A stretch of DNA of 64,000 bases from Periplaneta americana (GCF_040183065.1 NC_091124.1:95622501-95686500), one strand, 5' to 3'. Counted from the stretch's first letter, positions 1 to 10,888 are shown. Numbers and translations are program-made. Notes: generated by a model not told the origin, from the sequence alone.

Positions 1-462
1 ACCTGCTCCTCTTTACCTAGAGAATTACAAACAAAAGTAAAAAGAGCAGCAGGTTCAGAAGTTGAAACTTCTCCTGCTAAACAAACCACCACTATACCAG
101 TTCGTTGTTCTCACTGCCCCAAAAGTTTTTTTTTATTAAGTTATTACGACGCTTTATCAACATCTTAAGTTATTTAGCGTCTGAATGAGATAAAGGTGAT
201 AATGCCTGTGAAATGAGACCAGGGTCCAGCACCGAAAGTTACCAAACATTTGCTCATATTGGGTTGACGAAATACCCCGGAAAAAACCTCAACCAGGTAA
301 CTTGCCCAGACCGGGAATCGAACGTGGGCCATCTTGTTTCGGGGCCAGACGCGCTAACCGCTACTCCACAAGTGTGGACGCCCCAGAAGTAAAGACCGTA
401 AAACAAAAGTGAGATGTCAAAATTGTCATGTCCAAATCTTTACCGAACATGTGGTTCCCTAA
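1..462 (+). pseudogene. piggyBac-like transposase C-terminus, split by a SINE
   Basis: The frame starting at base 1 reads into RCSHCP. It resumes after the SINE at 126-379 as RSKDRKTKVRCQNCH and stops at 460-462. The cysteine/histidine spacing (CxxC, CxxC, terminal H) resembles the cysteine-rich finger that ends many piggyBac-family transposases. The rest of the protein lies left of the window. A 10-bp duplication (116-125 and 380-389, one mismatch) marks the SINE insertion. The family call rests on the finger alone and is moderate. Confidence 0.5.
126..379 (-). mobile_element. tRNA-derived SINE (family S1), minus copy
   Basis: Read on the minus strand this has a tRNA-like head with a B-box-like CGATTCCCGGTCTGGGC, a body containing AGGTTTTTTCCGGGG, and a tail with a GTCGTAA block. 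The head lies near 300-379 and the tail near 126-190. It is flanked by GCCCCAAAAG and GCCCCAGAAG. The same family recurs at 10486, 15756 and 20463. Confidence 0.85.
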
Positions 463-504
463 TATAAAAACTGTATCTGCAGAAGAAACAAAGCACGTAA
501 AGAA

Positions 505-537
505 GAAGAAGAAGAAGAAGAAGAAGAAGAAGAAGAC
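505..537. repeat. GAA/AAG trinucleotide microsatellite
   Basis: A run of about eleven AAG units. It creates a poly-Phe/poly-Leu reading frame on the minus strand that should not be taken as a gene. Confidence 0.9.
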
Positions 538-539
538 TG

Positions 540-1794
540 AAGAATAATAGTAGAACATTTATTAACTTAAGTTGATTTTGAAAAAAGAAAAATGAGTTTC
601 TTTGGTTTGTAAGACTGAATATTGCAAATATATTGACGACTGAAAACAAAACAAGAATTGATACTGTGTGAATTGAATTTGTGTTACGAATTATTGTTCT
701 TATGTATGTATTACTTTCAAGAAGATGTGACGTCAGTGAAGTGTGTGAAATACTTAACTTGTTAGTAAGAAAATAAATTGAAATCATAAGAAAGTATAAT
801 AGTTCCCACATTTTTATTTGTGACTAGAAGGCCATATGTTTCACTATTTATTGAAAAACTATTCAACAATATATAATATTTAAAATTGTGAAAAGAATTC
901 ACAATGTAATCAAGTTTATGATTCGTTGCTATTGTAATTTCCATGTTTGCTAAAGTATGTCACATATTTTTTATTAAAATAGCAAGAAAAAAACTGGGGT
1001 TGCACAAACCCCACCGGACCACTGATGTTACATTTTTACACCGGACCTCTGAAGGGTTAAATAGAAACAATTAACTAAAATGAAATAAAAAAATTTGGTC
1101 CATTATTTAACCTTTAACGCATATCGCAAAATTTGTGAACTATCTGGTCCCACCAACAAAAATGATCACGAGCCGCCACTGTTTCTTTGTCTATTTTCTA
1201 AAAATGGCGATAATGGGCTGTTTCCAGTATGGCCCGAATCTTCAACGTAACTGTAGGTACGAGTATTTATTACAATCGTAGAAGCACACCAATATTCATA
1301 ATATTCAATTATATGAGCTAATCATGAAAACTTACCAATATTTCGTTCTGGATAAGGTTCATTCTGTTAAATATACCTCATCACTGATACCTCATAATTG
1401 GCTTCACTCTACTAACTTTCAAGCTCGAGTCAAAATTAGAGGATTCGTTACATGTGACGTGAATGCTAATAGAATAAACAATGGATAGGCCTAATCGTGT
1501 GGTACCAGTGGTCTTGTACACTTGTTTACATCGAGACTAATTAAATATGCTTGGAGAAGATTAAGCAGGGTTTCTTTTAGCTAAAGGTTTTCAACCGAAA
1601 ATGGATATTCACAATTTAACGACATTATTTGTCATCAAGCACATTGTCACACTCATCACTTACCCTATACGAACACAGGACACACGCGATACAAGAAATG
1701 CACATCGCGTCCCTGTAGAATGGAGATACCGGAAACTGAACTCGAGTCCGCTGGACTGAAGTCGGAAACACCATCTTTTGAGGATAATCTGAGT
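540..1794. other. No gene seen (AT-rich, unassigned)
   Basis: No open frame here resembles a known family on either strand. At 980-1060 there are short oppositely oriented GGGTTGCACAAACCCC-like words, but no full element could be delimited. Confidence 0.5.
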
Positions 1795-2165
1795 GTCATT
1801 TCATTCAGTGTTCTGCCAAAGGGCAGGTCCTTCTCTGCAAACCCAGCTTTCTCCAATATGTCTTATTTTCTGCCTTCCTCTTTGTCTCCTCATATGATCC
1901 ATATATCTTAATATCGTCTATCATCTGATATCTTCTTCTGCCCCGAACTCTTCTCCCGTTCACCATTCCTTCCAGTGCATCCTTCAGTAGGCAGTTTCTT
2001 CTCAGCCAGTAACCCAGCCAATTCCTTTTTCTCTTTCTGATCAGTTTCAGCATCATTCTTTCTTCACCCACTCTTTCCAACACAACTTCATTTCTTATTC
2101 TGTCTGTCCACTTCACACGTTCCATTCTTCTCCATATCCCCATTTCAAATGCTTTTATTCGTTTC
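1795..2165 (-). pseudogene. LINE family A, C-terminal end of ORF2
   Basis: The minus strand encodes a basic C-terminal block with IRKRKRNWLGYWLRRN, RRRRYQMIDDIK and WRKLGLQ. It ends near CCTTTGGCAGAACAC and then an ATGA-type tail. This block follows the reverse transcriptase in RTE-like non-LTR elements. Only the 3' end is present, as expected for 5' truncation. Other copies lie at 5341, 26245, 36936, 61690 and 63395, so family A is abundant here. Confidence 0.8.
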
Positions 2166-2210
2166 TCTTCAGTTCGTCGTAATGTCCATGTTTCTGTCCC
2201 ATATATATGT

Positions 2211-2720
2211 TAACACAACCATAGGTATTAAATATCGAAATGGGAGAAACGAAGTTATAAATGAAGGAGCTCGCCAGGGTTGCCCACTCTCTCCGGCCCT
2301 TTTTAATATTTAATTGACACAGCTATCAGCCATTGGCAAAGACAGCTAAGCAAAGATTTTAAATTAGAACAAATTGTTTTAAACACATGAGCAAAGATTT
2401 TAAATTAGGACAAATTGTTTTAAACACATGAGCAAAGATTTTAAATTAGGACAAATTGTTTTAAACACATGAGCAAAGATTTTTAATTAGGACAAATTAT
2501 TTTAAACACATGAGCAAAGATTTTTAATTAGGACAAATTGTTTCAAACACAGTTTTATTTGCTGTCGATCAGATCAACCTCACATTTTCGGAACATGAGC
2601 TTCAAAAAGCAGTGTATCAGTTACAAGAAGTAACAAGAGTTTATCATTTAGAAACCTCTTCTAAAAAATCAAAAGTAGGTTTCGTAATTCAGCTACCTAA
2701 AAGCTGGAATGGAGTTGTCT
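2211..2720 (+). pseudogene. LINE reverse-transcriptase fragment with an internal minisatellite
   Basis: The + strand reads GARQGCPLSPALFNI, the reverse-transcriptase motif B region, then after tandem repeats FAVDQINLTFSEHELQKAV, the motif C region. The usual FADD box reads FAVD, so one catalytic aspartate is lost. The two parts are separated by five 41-bp units (2350-2551) that come from the same coding region. Stops and shifts make it non-functional. Confidence 0.75.
2350..2551. repeat. 41-bp minisatellite, five units
   Basis: Units start at 2350, 2391, 2432, 2473 and 2514 with the word GCAAAGATTTT, and differ at only a few positions. The unit sequence continues the reading frame of the flanking LINE reverse transcriptase, so it is a local tandem amplification of LINE coding sequence. 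A 41-bp unit shifts frame with each copy. Confidence 0.9.
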
Positions 2721-3042
2721 GATTAGAAGTATATGTGACGTCACAGCGCAGGTATAGGTATGGTCGTATATAAAATAGTTAGGCCTACACATCCTCTCGC
2801 TCTAGCAAGTCGCAGCCGGGGCGCAGTTATAGTAACTACTGTTATCAATCAGTGCTGTTCAGTTACTAGACACCGTATTATGTAAATAACTATATCCTTC
2901 TGGCTGACTGCAGGTTCATTACTAAACTGCACTAGGCAAGACTTTGAAGCGTGTAATGTTGCAGGGCATTGACCTGATATTTTCACTGTTAATATAGACA
3001 ACATTACATATAAATTGTGCAAAATAAAGATAAAAGTGACAA

Positions 3043-3480
3043 GTGAAAGGCATTGCGATGCTAAAGGGCACAAAAAAAGTGTTGAACGTAACCAAAAAAA
3101 CCAGTGCCAACAAATCTGAAAATTACCAAGATATTACCTCGACGTTTAGCATCGATTTGTGTACCATGATGGTCAGTGCCAACATCCCAATTACTAAATT
3201 GAATAAACGACATTCTATGCAATTTCTGGAAGGGTAGGGCATACACAGAAAAATATTGGGGTTTTAGAGGCGAGTGACATATTACGCAATAGCATGATGA
3301 TGAAACATAATGAAATGTCAGGCAATAGGAATATCTTGTATTATTATTCTCATGCAACAATATCGCCATGTGATACTGAAAGAAGTTTCTCGCATATAAA
3401 ATCATTTTTAGTGATATCTGCAGAAAGTTCAAGTTCCGTAACTAATGAATGCACATTAGCTATTAGACCTATTCACTGCA
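3043..3480 (+). pseudogene. hAT-type transposase fragments
   Basis: Two pieces resemble a BED-finger hAT transposase. FSIDLCTMMVSANIPITKL (about 3148-3204) matches the domain after the finger. A downstream stretch reading SPCDTERSFSHIKSF (about 3360-3410) matches the C-terminal dimerisation motif. The catalytic middle is missing, which suggests internal deletion. Related motifs occur in the fuller element at 33616-36463. Confidence 0.45.
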
Positions 3481-3589
3481 ACAATTACGACGGAAATGGA
3501 TATCACGGCTCTAGCATGCGTTTAAATGTAATATACTTGTTATATAGCTCCATTTTGGTCACACCTCTTTTAAGTACCGGTAGTTGATT

Positions 3590-4290
3590 AGAACTGTGCT
3601 CCACTATGTCGAGAGTTGGCTGTACTCCACGAATACGGAGCGACGACCTGACTGTTTATATCTTTAGCCCTTGCATTACCTGTTTTCGACGTACTGTATA
3701 CCCAATGTGTTTTTAACTTCAGTTTTTGGGTAGCTGGAATACGAAGCCTAGTTATGGCTTTTGAAGGAAAATATCCTATTAGATTCAGAATAGTTCTGAA
3801 CGATAAAATAGTAGAACAGGTTAGCTGCTTGCGTTATTAAGCTGTCTCATTCCCTTTGAACAAGAAGAAAATATGGACAATAAATTAGTCAAATTCCAGT
3901 ACATGTGTGGAACCATTCAAAGAATACTAAAAAATAAAACCGGGAAGGAAACCATAGTTAGATTTTACCAGTTCCCCTCTTACCATATGGAAGAGAAAAC
4001 TGGGTATTAAACAGATGTGGAAAGAGGAACTGAAAGAGTGGAAATGCAATTTTCAAGATGAATCTCAGAATATACCGGTACCTTAAGAGATCTAAATGAA
4101 TATGATTTAAATGTATATGATAACATAACTGATATAAAATCTAACTGCTATAACACATTGAACGGATGGATTGAACACAAATTACTTTAATATAAACCTC
4201 AAGGTCGGCGTTCAATTGGCAGTCCTATCCAAATGGGAAGATACCCTTTGAGTCGGCAAGACATATTAGCCTATCTTCGTGGCAGAAGAA
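3590..4290. other. No gene seen
   Basis: Short frames only. Phrases near 4020-4260 such as GGATGGATTGAACACAAA could be decayed LINE 3' sequence, but I could not align them confidently. Confidence 0.4.
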
Positions 4291-4299
4291 AAAGAAATA

Positions 4300-4965
4300 C
4301 TTATTTACTTACTTACTTACTTACTGGCTTTTAAGGAGCCCGGAGGTTCATTGCCGTCCTCACATAAGCCCGCCATTGGTCCCTATCCTGAGCAAGATTA
4401 ATCCAGTTTCTACCATCATATCCTACCTCCCTCAAATCCATTTTAATATTATCTTCCCATCTACGTCTCGGCCTCCCCAAAGGTCTTTTGCCCTCCGGCC
4501 TCCCAATTAACACTCTATATGAATTTCTGGATTCGCCCATACGTGCTACATGTCCTGCCCATCTCAAACGTCTGGATTTTATGGTCCTAATTATGTCAGG
4601 TGAAGTATACAGTACGTGCAGCTCTGTGTTGTGTAACTTTCTCCATTCTCCTGTAACTTCATCCCTCTTAGCCCCAAATATTTTCCTAAGAACCTTATTC
4701 TCAAACACCCTTAATCTCTGTTCCTCTCTCAAAGTGAGAGTCCAAGTTTCACAACCATACAGAACAACTGGTAATATAACTGTTTTATAAATTCTAACTT
4801 TCAGATTTTTTTGACAGAAGACTAGATGACAAAAGCTTCTCAACCGAATAATAACAGGCATTTCCCAAATTTAGTCTGTGTTTAATTTCCTCCCGAGTGT
4901 CATTTATATTTGTTACTGTTGCTCCAAGATATTTGATAATACTTGTTCCATTATAGTAGATAGAA
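4300..4965 (-). pseudogene. LINE family B, C-terminal third of ORF2
   Basis: A 176-aa minus-strand frame (4331-4861) reads KVRIYKTVILPVVLYGCETW, RRLRWAGHVARMGESRN, then GRPRRRWEDNIKMDLREVG. This is the region downstream of the RT catalytic core in RTE/CR1-like elements. On the minus strand the element ends in a (TAAG)n tail, seen here at 4300-4325 as repeated ACTT. It is 5' truncated. Other B copies lie at 6571, 6977, 17618 and 27139. Confidence 0.85.
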
Positions 4966-5640
4966 GGAAACAGGCAAAATTGACATTCTTATAGGATCCA
5001 ATTGTGGAGAATAGAGATAATTATTTCAAGCAAGTCGTACACTTAGGAATAAAAAGAGAGATAACTTGAAGGAAAAACTGAGTGTGATAGAAACAAATAG
5101 TAAGAATAAAAATATTCGAGATTTATATAAGGGTATGAAGGAATTTAAAAACGGATATCAGGCAAGGGTAAACGTGATCAAGGATGAGAATGGTGACTTG
5201 CTTGCAGACTCTCATTCAATCCTGAACAGATGGAAAAACTATTTTGGGCAACTACTAAATATACATAGAAAAAGAAATAATAATAATAATAATAGTCTAA
5301 TAATAGTAGTAGTGAACCTCTGGAAAAAGAAATAAGAAAGAGACTAGTGAAGTGCTTCGTCTGGAGTTTTGCATTGTATAAGGTAGAAACATGGGCATCA
5401 CGAAGAAGTGAAGAGAAACGACTAAAAGCATTTGAAATGTGTATATGGAGAAGAATGATGCGTGACGGAATAAGAAATGAAAAAAGAATAATGCTAAAAT
5501 TGATCAGAAAGAGAAAAGTAAATTGGTTAGGTCACTGGCAAAGAAGAAACTGCCTTATGAAAGATGCACTGGAAGGAATGATGAACGGGAGAAAAGTTCA
5601 GGGCAGAAGAAAATATCAGATGATAGGCAACACTTAAGAT
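4966..5640 (+). pseudogene. LINE family A copy with a large internal deletion
   Basis: The + strand joins a segment from before the RT domain (NIRDLYKGMKEFKNGYQARV, ENGDLLADSHSILNRWKNYF; 5066-5270) to the C-terminal block (RLVKCFVWSFALYKVETW, IRKRKVNWLGHWQRRN; 5341-5635). The junction is an (AAT)n stretch near 5278-5300. The whole reverse-transcriptase core is missing. It abuts the oppositely oriented B copy at 4965. Confidence 0.75.
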
Positions 5641-6158
5641 ATCGTTGGCAATATTTCAAAACCTCGAAAGTTCTGAGAACGTTGTATAGGCCTATTAAGG
5701 TTGTTTAATAATGTTTGTACACCTGCCTTCTCTCCACTCATTACGACCGCTTCGTTGTAGATCTGGGCGTTAAGTTTGTCACAGTCGCCCGCCATTCAGA
5801 ACTGTATTCAACTGCTCTAAAATCAGAGTCGTGCACATTTGTCCAAATCCACGGGCTTCCCCTTCGCTGACCGCAACGGGCTGAGCAGTGTCGCGCGGAA
5901 CTAGCCCGTGCCGTCACCCTGCACCACCGCACGGGTCGCGGCGGACTGCTTGTGGAGCGGTTTAGTGCCGTGGACTTATTTGTATCAAAGCATGAGCCCA
6001 AGCTTCCGCTATCAGTTACTTATGAATTGAGTTGGTGCGGGTTTGTGCTTGTATATACGCTTCGATCAACGATCAGCTACTGTTTCAAACATTTGATTTC
6101 TGTTTTTCAAGATGAGTTCAAATAATGGTGCATCGCAAAGAAAATACAGTCTCTGTGA
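5641..6158. other. GC-rich segment of unknown origin
   Basis: Bases 5870-5960 are much richer in GC than their surroundings, and another GC-rich block follows at 7440-7610. A short frame beginning ATGAGTTCAAATAATGG at 6112 runs into the MITE at 6159 and could be the start of an interrupted coding sequence. I do not recognise it. Confidence 0.35.
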
Positions 6159-6570
6159 GGCTGCTATTACACTATGAAAATTCTTTGACAAAGAATATTT
6201 TGCTAAAATATTACATCAAAGATCTTTGATAAAAGATAGGATTTGGGGTATATTACACTACATGAAATCTTTTCAGAAGATTTTATCAAACATGACCTAA
6301 AATTAGGAACAAATCTCTCCTAACACTTGTTCCACAACAATGAACACGCGTTCCGTGGATTTGTTGATACTAATATTTATGCGTTAAGTTTACGATTTGT
6401 TTACACTGTTATTTACGCGTTAAGTTTATAACACCATGAATAAATATTTGGTCCGGGCTTAAACCATGGATTGTAAGACGTGATAAGAGAGGTATACATC
6501 TAAACTTATTGAAAGAGCTACAATGAGAGGACTTGAAAAGTTATACAAATTATTATAAAATATTATTTAC

Positions 6571-6736
6571 TTACAAATGGCTTTTAACAAGATTAATCCA
6601 GTCTCTATCATCATATCCCACTTTCCTCAAAGCCATTTTAATATTATCCTCCCATCTACGTCTCGGCCTCCCCAAAGATCTTTTTCCCTCCGGCCTCCCA
6701 ACTAACACTCTATATGCATTTCCGGATTCGCCCTAA
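6571..6736 (-). pseudogene. LINE B fragment with internal deletion
   Basis: Compared with the B copy at 4300-4965, the sequence jumps from the extreme 3' end (ATGGCTTTTAA) to CAAGATTAATCCAG and stops near GGATTCGCCC. About 60 bp are missing. Similar AT-rich words on both sides look like an imperfect target duplication. Confidence 0.7.
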
Positions 6737-6976
6737 TAATATTAATATTATATTATAAAAATTATTTATTTACATTTCATTTGCTTCATACTCCGATATC
6801 AGAATTTTTGTGGTAGCAACAATCTAGTTATATTTGCGTTCCGCCATATTTGTTTCAATGTATAGAAATCTTTTATCAAAGATAACAAGCTGCACTTACA
6901 TTTAATAAAAGATCTTTTATCAAAGGAACTTTTACAAAAGAAAACCCATTACACTGTCATATATTGTATAATATAT

Positions 6977-7071
6977 GTGCAAGATTAATCCAGTCTCTAT
7001 CATCATATCCCACTTTCCTCAAATCCATTTTAATGTTATCCTTCCATCTACGTCTCGGCCTCCCGAAAGAT
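6977..7071 (-). mobile_element. 95-bp LINE B segment with a 23-bp flanking duplication
   Basis: The core matches an internal part of LINE B (AGATTAATCCAGTCTC to CGTCTCGGCCTCCCG) and lacks the normal 3' end and tail. It is flanked by a perfect 23-bp direct repeat at 6954-6976 and 7072-7094, beginning CTGTCATATATTG. This looks like retroposition of a fragment. Confidence 0.75.
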
Positions 7072-7143
7072 CTGTCATATATTGTATAATATATATTTTA
7101 TAAAAAGATCTTTGCAAAAAACTTTGATAGTGTAATAGCAGCC

Positions 7144-7620
7144 CGGAAAAACTTCATCACAGACACCGGCCGTGAAAGCATACTTTCTAAAATACAATCT
7201 CTCTAGATAAAAAGTAGTGAAGGAGAAAATCGCTGCTAGAAAGTTTAAAAATACAAAGTCGGATGAAAATTTCAAAAAGTACCATAGGGACAGTTTTTAA
7301 ATCTGTGTTCGACAGCAGTGGAAAATATTTTAATTTTGTACTGTGTCCTGCATGCTTATGCCACACGCCAAGCGCAAGCAGGGAAGGAGTGGTTAAACTA
7401 TAAAACGTCTTTGGAAGGAGTAGAATGCAATGAACTGGTGGGATGACGTCACCGCACTGCTCAGTGCGGTGGGCTAAGCTGGGCTACGTAACCCAGCGTG
7501 ATGGGCTACGAAGCGGCCGCGCCAAGCAGTGTTGGTCTTGGGTGGGCTGGGCTACTTAAGCATTAGGACTGACAGTGCTGCGCTGAGGGCCAGTCTGCAG
7601 GACTCTGTCTAAAATGCATT
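7144..7620. other. No gene recognised; GC-rich 7440-7610
   Basis: Contains repeated GGGCTGGGCTAC-like words near 7470-7560. It may belong to the host sequence interrupted by the MITE, or to the outer end of the hAT remnant that follows. Confidence 0.35.
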
Positions 7621-7830
7621 CCGCTAATACTTCAGCATTTTGGGCTTTTGGGTTAAACAACCCCCTCCCCGCAATCTTTCATGCTCAGGACCTCTCAATT
7701 CATAACGGAAAACAATAACCAGCTGCATATTATGATCTGATATATCAGTTGTAACGTCTGACATGATTAACAAAAATTTAGATTGTTGTATTTCAACAGA
7801 TATTTCATTACGACACACCTCCAGAATATA
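7621..7830 (-). pseudogene. hAT/ZMYM1-type transposase, middle fragment
   Basis: The minus strand reads CRNEISVEIQQSKF, LLIMSDVTTDISDHNMQLV, then FRYELRG. This matches the conserved region of ZMYM1/DUF4371-type hAT transposase-derived proteins (the ...D.TTDIS... motif). It continues the protein whose N-terminal part lies at 9546-10023, beyond the LINE inserted between them. Confidence 0.65.
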
Positions 7831-9548
7831 GCCAAGAAGAAGACCCGAACGACTGTTCCCACCGACCCGAACGACTATAGACCAATCAGTATCCTGCCAG
7901 CCATATCAAAAGCACTGGAAAGAATCGTACACAGACAAATTACTAACTACATGAACGAACACAAACTATTCGACAAGTATCAGTCAGGTTTCAGAGCTGG
8001 ACACAACACAAGCACTGCTCTACTTAAAGTGACAGAAGACATTCGTGAAGCAATCGACTCTAATAAAGTAACAATACTAACACTTCTTGACCTTAGCAAA
8101 GCTTTCAACTCTGTAAATTTCGACCTGCTCACCCATAAATTGAGAAATCTGCATTTGTCAGAGACTGCTGTGAGTTGGTTCGAATCCTACTTACGGGAAA
8201 GACAACAATGTGTTGTATCCGGGAATCGAAGCTCTTCCTGGTTTAACATAACATCAGGTATACCACAGGGTTCGGTACTCGGACCATTGTTGTTCACGAT
8301 ATATGTCAGTGATATTACATCTCATGTAAGGCATTGTAACTATCACTTGTATGCTGACGACCTTCAATGCTACATCTCTTCCCGCTTAGATCGAATAAAT
8401 GACGCTATAGATAAATTGAACAAAGACATTGACTCGATTGTGACACGGACAAAGAAATTCCATCTTAATATCAATCCTGGAAAGACACAAGCAATCATAT
8501 TAGGACACAAACGGCAAACCGACGCTGTAAAGCACCTCGACATTTCCCCCGTTAAAGTAAGTACAGTGCATATCCCTTTCAGTTCTTCGGTAAAAAATCT
8601 TGGCATTCACATGGATAATAATCTCAACTGGGACATGCAAATCACAGAAACCTGCAGAAAAGTATATTCTATTATTCATGTGCTAAAAAGGATAAATGTT
8701 CATCTTCCCTCTTGCTTAAAAAAATCCCTTGTGCAGACCCTTGTATTTCCCCATTTTGACTATGCTGACATTTTACTGACTGACCTTTCCAGCGACAACA
8801 AAATGAAACTTCAACGTGCTCATAATTTGTGTGTACGTTTTGTAAGCAATGTTCGTAAATATGATCATATTACCCCATCCCTGGAAGCAATAGGTTGGCT
8901 TAAACTAGATAAGAAAAGAAATTTACATTCACTTCTCTTTCTCTTCGAAATCTTGAACTCTTCTATTCCTTCGTACCTGTCGTCTCGCTTCACTTACCTT
9001 TCTTCCCACCACAATCTGAACACACGCTCTCGCCATGAAACAATACTAACAATACCATCCCATCGCACCTCCTCATACTCATCCTCTTTCACAATAGCCC
9101 TGCCAAGACTCTGGAATTCGTTACCTGCTAGCATCAGGGACTGTCGAAATAAAATTCAATTCAAACGCAAACTTACTAGGCACTTGGTCAGTAATTGAGA
9201 CTCGTTCAGACATGGTTTCTTGTAAATAGTTCTTTTAATCTACCACAAAATATCTCAATATCCGGTAATTTCATCACTATAGAATTTTGTTATTGTAGGT
9301 TTAATTTGTAATTTAGTAAATACAAAAATATTCTTTGTTCTTAACTTCTATGATAAAATGTCTAGCTTTCATTAATCAGGTATTCTTGTCGTACTTTAAT
9401 TTTTATTGTAATTGGAATTGTAAATTTAATATTAATTGTAATCTTATTGTTCATGTTATAGTTGTAATCCCCTGGTAGAGGGGCAGAGAAGGCCTGACGG
9501 CCTTATCTCTACCAGGTTAAATAAATAAATCTAATCTAATCTAATCTA
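7831..9548 (+). mobile_element. 5'-truncated LINE with an open reverse-transcriptase frame
   Basis: The frame running to the stop at 9196-9198 has no internal stop. RT motifs in order, numbered from the first methionine at 7783: DYRPISILPA (around residue 31), LLDLSKAFNSV with catalytic Asp at residue 103, SGIPQGSVLGPLLF (158-171), YADD (190-193). A C-terminal LPRLWNSLPASIR block follows, then a 3' UTR with a GGCCTGACGGCC hairpin-like word and a (TCTAA)n tail at 9527-9547. The layout fits a CR1/Jockey-like element. The endonuclease end is missing. The intact frame suggests a recent insertion. The first ~16 codons come from the hAT host sequence. Confidence 0.85.
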
Positions 9549-10023
9549 CATTCTGAATTGTCTTGGAAGTTCCTGCAAACACTTTTGAGTAAAAGAAAAA
9601 TGGTTTTTGAGAGACTCATCTAATTTTCAAACAAATTCCAATAATACTCGAAACACGCCGGGATTCGATGACGATAAGCTTCCGTCATGACCATGTAATG
9701 GAAGTTCAAATTTTCTGCAAAACTTTATAGCTACAGTCTAAAATTTTCGAGAGAATTTATCAATTTTGTCTCGCTTTCTCATTATGTTTATTTATTTGTT
9801 GTCTGTAAACGTCACTTAGCTGATTTGCAATATTTACTTTCCCTAGCATAGCCAAATGAATGACATAGGCCCTACTAATATGTTTTGCAGAATATTCATG
9901 TTTTTTAGCTTCATCGGCTAAATGTTTTAAATCATTTACCCCTGCTTTTGTCCAAGTAGCATCACCTCCGAAGAATAAACACGGAAAGCAAAATAGGGTT
10001 TTTTTTTTTTTCAGGACATCCAC
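9546..10023 (-). pseudogene. hAT/ZMYM1-type transposase, N-terminal fragment
   Basis: The minus strand gives KTLFCFPCLFFGG, the TTF-type finger region, then WTKAGVNDLKHLADEAKKHE (to 9760). After a frame break come ELPLHGHDGSLSSSNPGVF and VFAGTSKTIQN. These match the order in ZMYM1-like hAT transposases. The final codons run directly into the LINE at 9548, and the protein resumes at 7830. Confidence 0.6.
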
Positions 10024-10460
10024 ACAACCATTTATGCTTATAATAAATACCTAGAAGAATTAAATTACCTGGAGTAAGTCTGATTTCTGCTTGATGATGT
10101 CTGAGAAGTAACTAAGTCAGGAGTGTCACGACCTCTTTATTTTACTCTTCTTTGCAAACGACAGCCATGAAAAACGGATATTTTGCAGATATTTAACACT
10201 GTTCTTATTCGTCTTAAAACTGAAACAGTTTAAATAAGCACACTGTACAGTCTTAAAAACACAATAATATGACAGCACATTCACTGAAAAGTAATGTTTT
10301 TGGCACAATAAAAAGAACACAACACACCGCGAAAAAATGTGAAATCGCAACCTGCACCGCCGCGCCGTATGGTCTGCATTGCCTGCAGTCCGAAGTTGTT
10401 GGAGTTCATAACACTAGTACCCCCCACCCCCACGCTCTCAAATAGCAGTCAGACTACAAG
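10024..10460. other. No gene seen
   Basis: Short frames only. It probably includes the 5' part of the hAT remnant on the minus strand. A GC-rich patch lies at 10350-10440. Confidence 0.4.
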
Positions 10461-10881
10461 CACAGTCTAGTATATACAGTCACGATCTGGCCGCGAAACC
10501 AGGTGGCCCGGATTCGATTCCCGGTCGGGGCAAGTTACCTGGTTGAGGTTTTTTCCGGGGTTTTCCCTCAACCCAATATGAGCAAATGCTGGGTAACTTT
10601 CGGTTCTGCACCCCGGACTCATTTCACCGGCAATATCACCTTCATCTTATTCAGACGCTAAATAACCTAAGCTGTTGATACAGCGTCGTAAAATAACCTA
10701 CTGAAATAAAAAAATAAAAATACAGTCACGAAGCTCAATACGTAGTAAATATACATCCATAGATAGTCGCTAACCACTAGGATCGCTACTATCGCCCCAT
10801 TACAGACAATGCGAAATAGTACTTGCACAGTCTATTGTTTCCTAGTTCCCTCATAAACTCAAGCTTCGTGACTAGACTGTG
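10461..10881. mobile_element. MITE with TIRs, interrupted by a SINE
   Basis: Ends CACAGTCTAGT... (10461) and ...ACTAGACTGTG (to 10881) are inverted complements that continue into a GAAGCT word. Flanks carry the direct repeat CTACAAG at 10454-10460 and 10882-10888. No coding capacity. The S1 SINE at 10486-10719 sits in the left end. Confidence 0.6.
10486..10719 (+). mobile_element. SINE S1, 5'-truncated copy
   Basis: Contains the B-box region GGATTCGATTCCCGGTCGGG, the AGGTTTTTTCCGGGG body and an A-rich tail. A perfect 12-bp target duplication ATACAGTCACGA lies at 10474-10485 and 10720-10731. The head is truncated at GGCCGCGAAACC. Confidence 0.9.
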
Positions 10882-10888
10882 CTACAAG

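Larger units (their letters stand above)
6159..7143. mobile_element. TIR element (MITE-like) carrying two LINE B fragments
   Basis: The 17-bp ends GGCTGCTATTACACTAT (6159-6175) and ATAGTGTAATAGCAGCC (7127-7143) are perfect inverted complements. Inside are many short palindromic AAAGATCTTT words typical of subterminal regions. No transposase is present. LINE B pieces at 6571-6736 and 6977-7071 are later insertions. I found no clear target-site duplication, so the superfamily is open. Confidence 0.7.

Noticed and set aside
1665-1856. 63-aa minus frame as a gene
   Set aside because: It is the shifted end of the LINE A copy at 1795-2165 plus its tail.
4488-4790. 100-aa plus frame (and 27418-27627 plus)
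   Set aside because: Antisense of the LINE B coding region.
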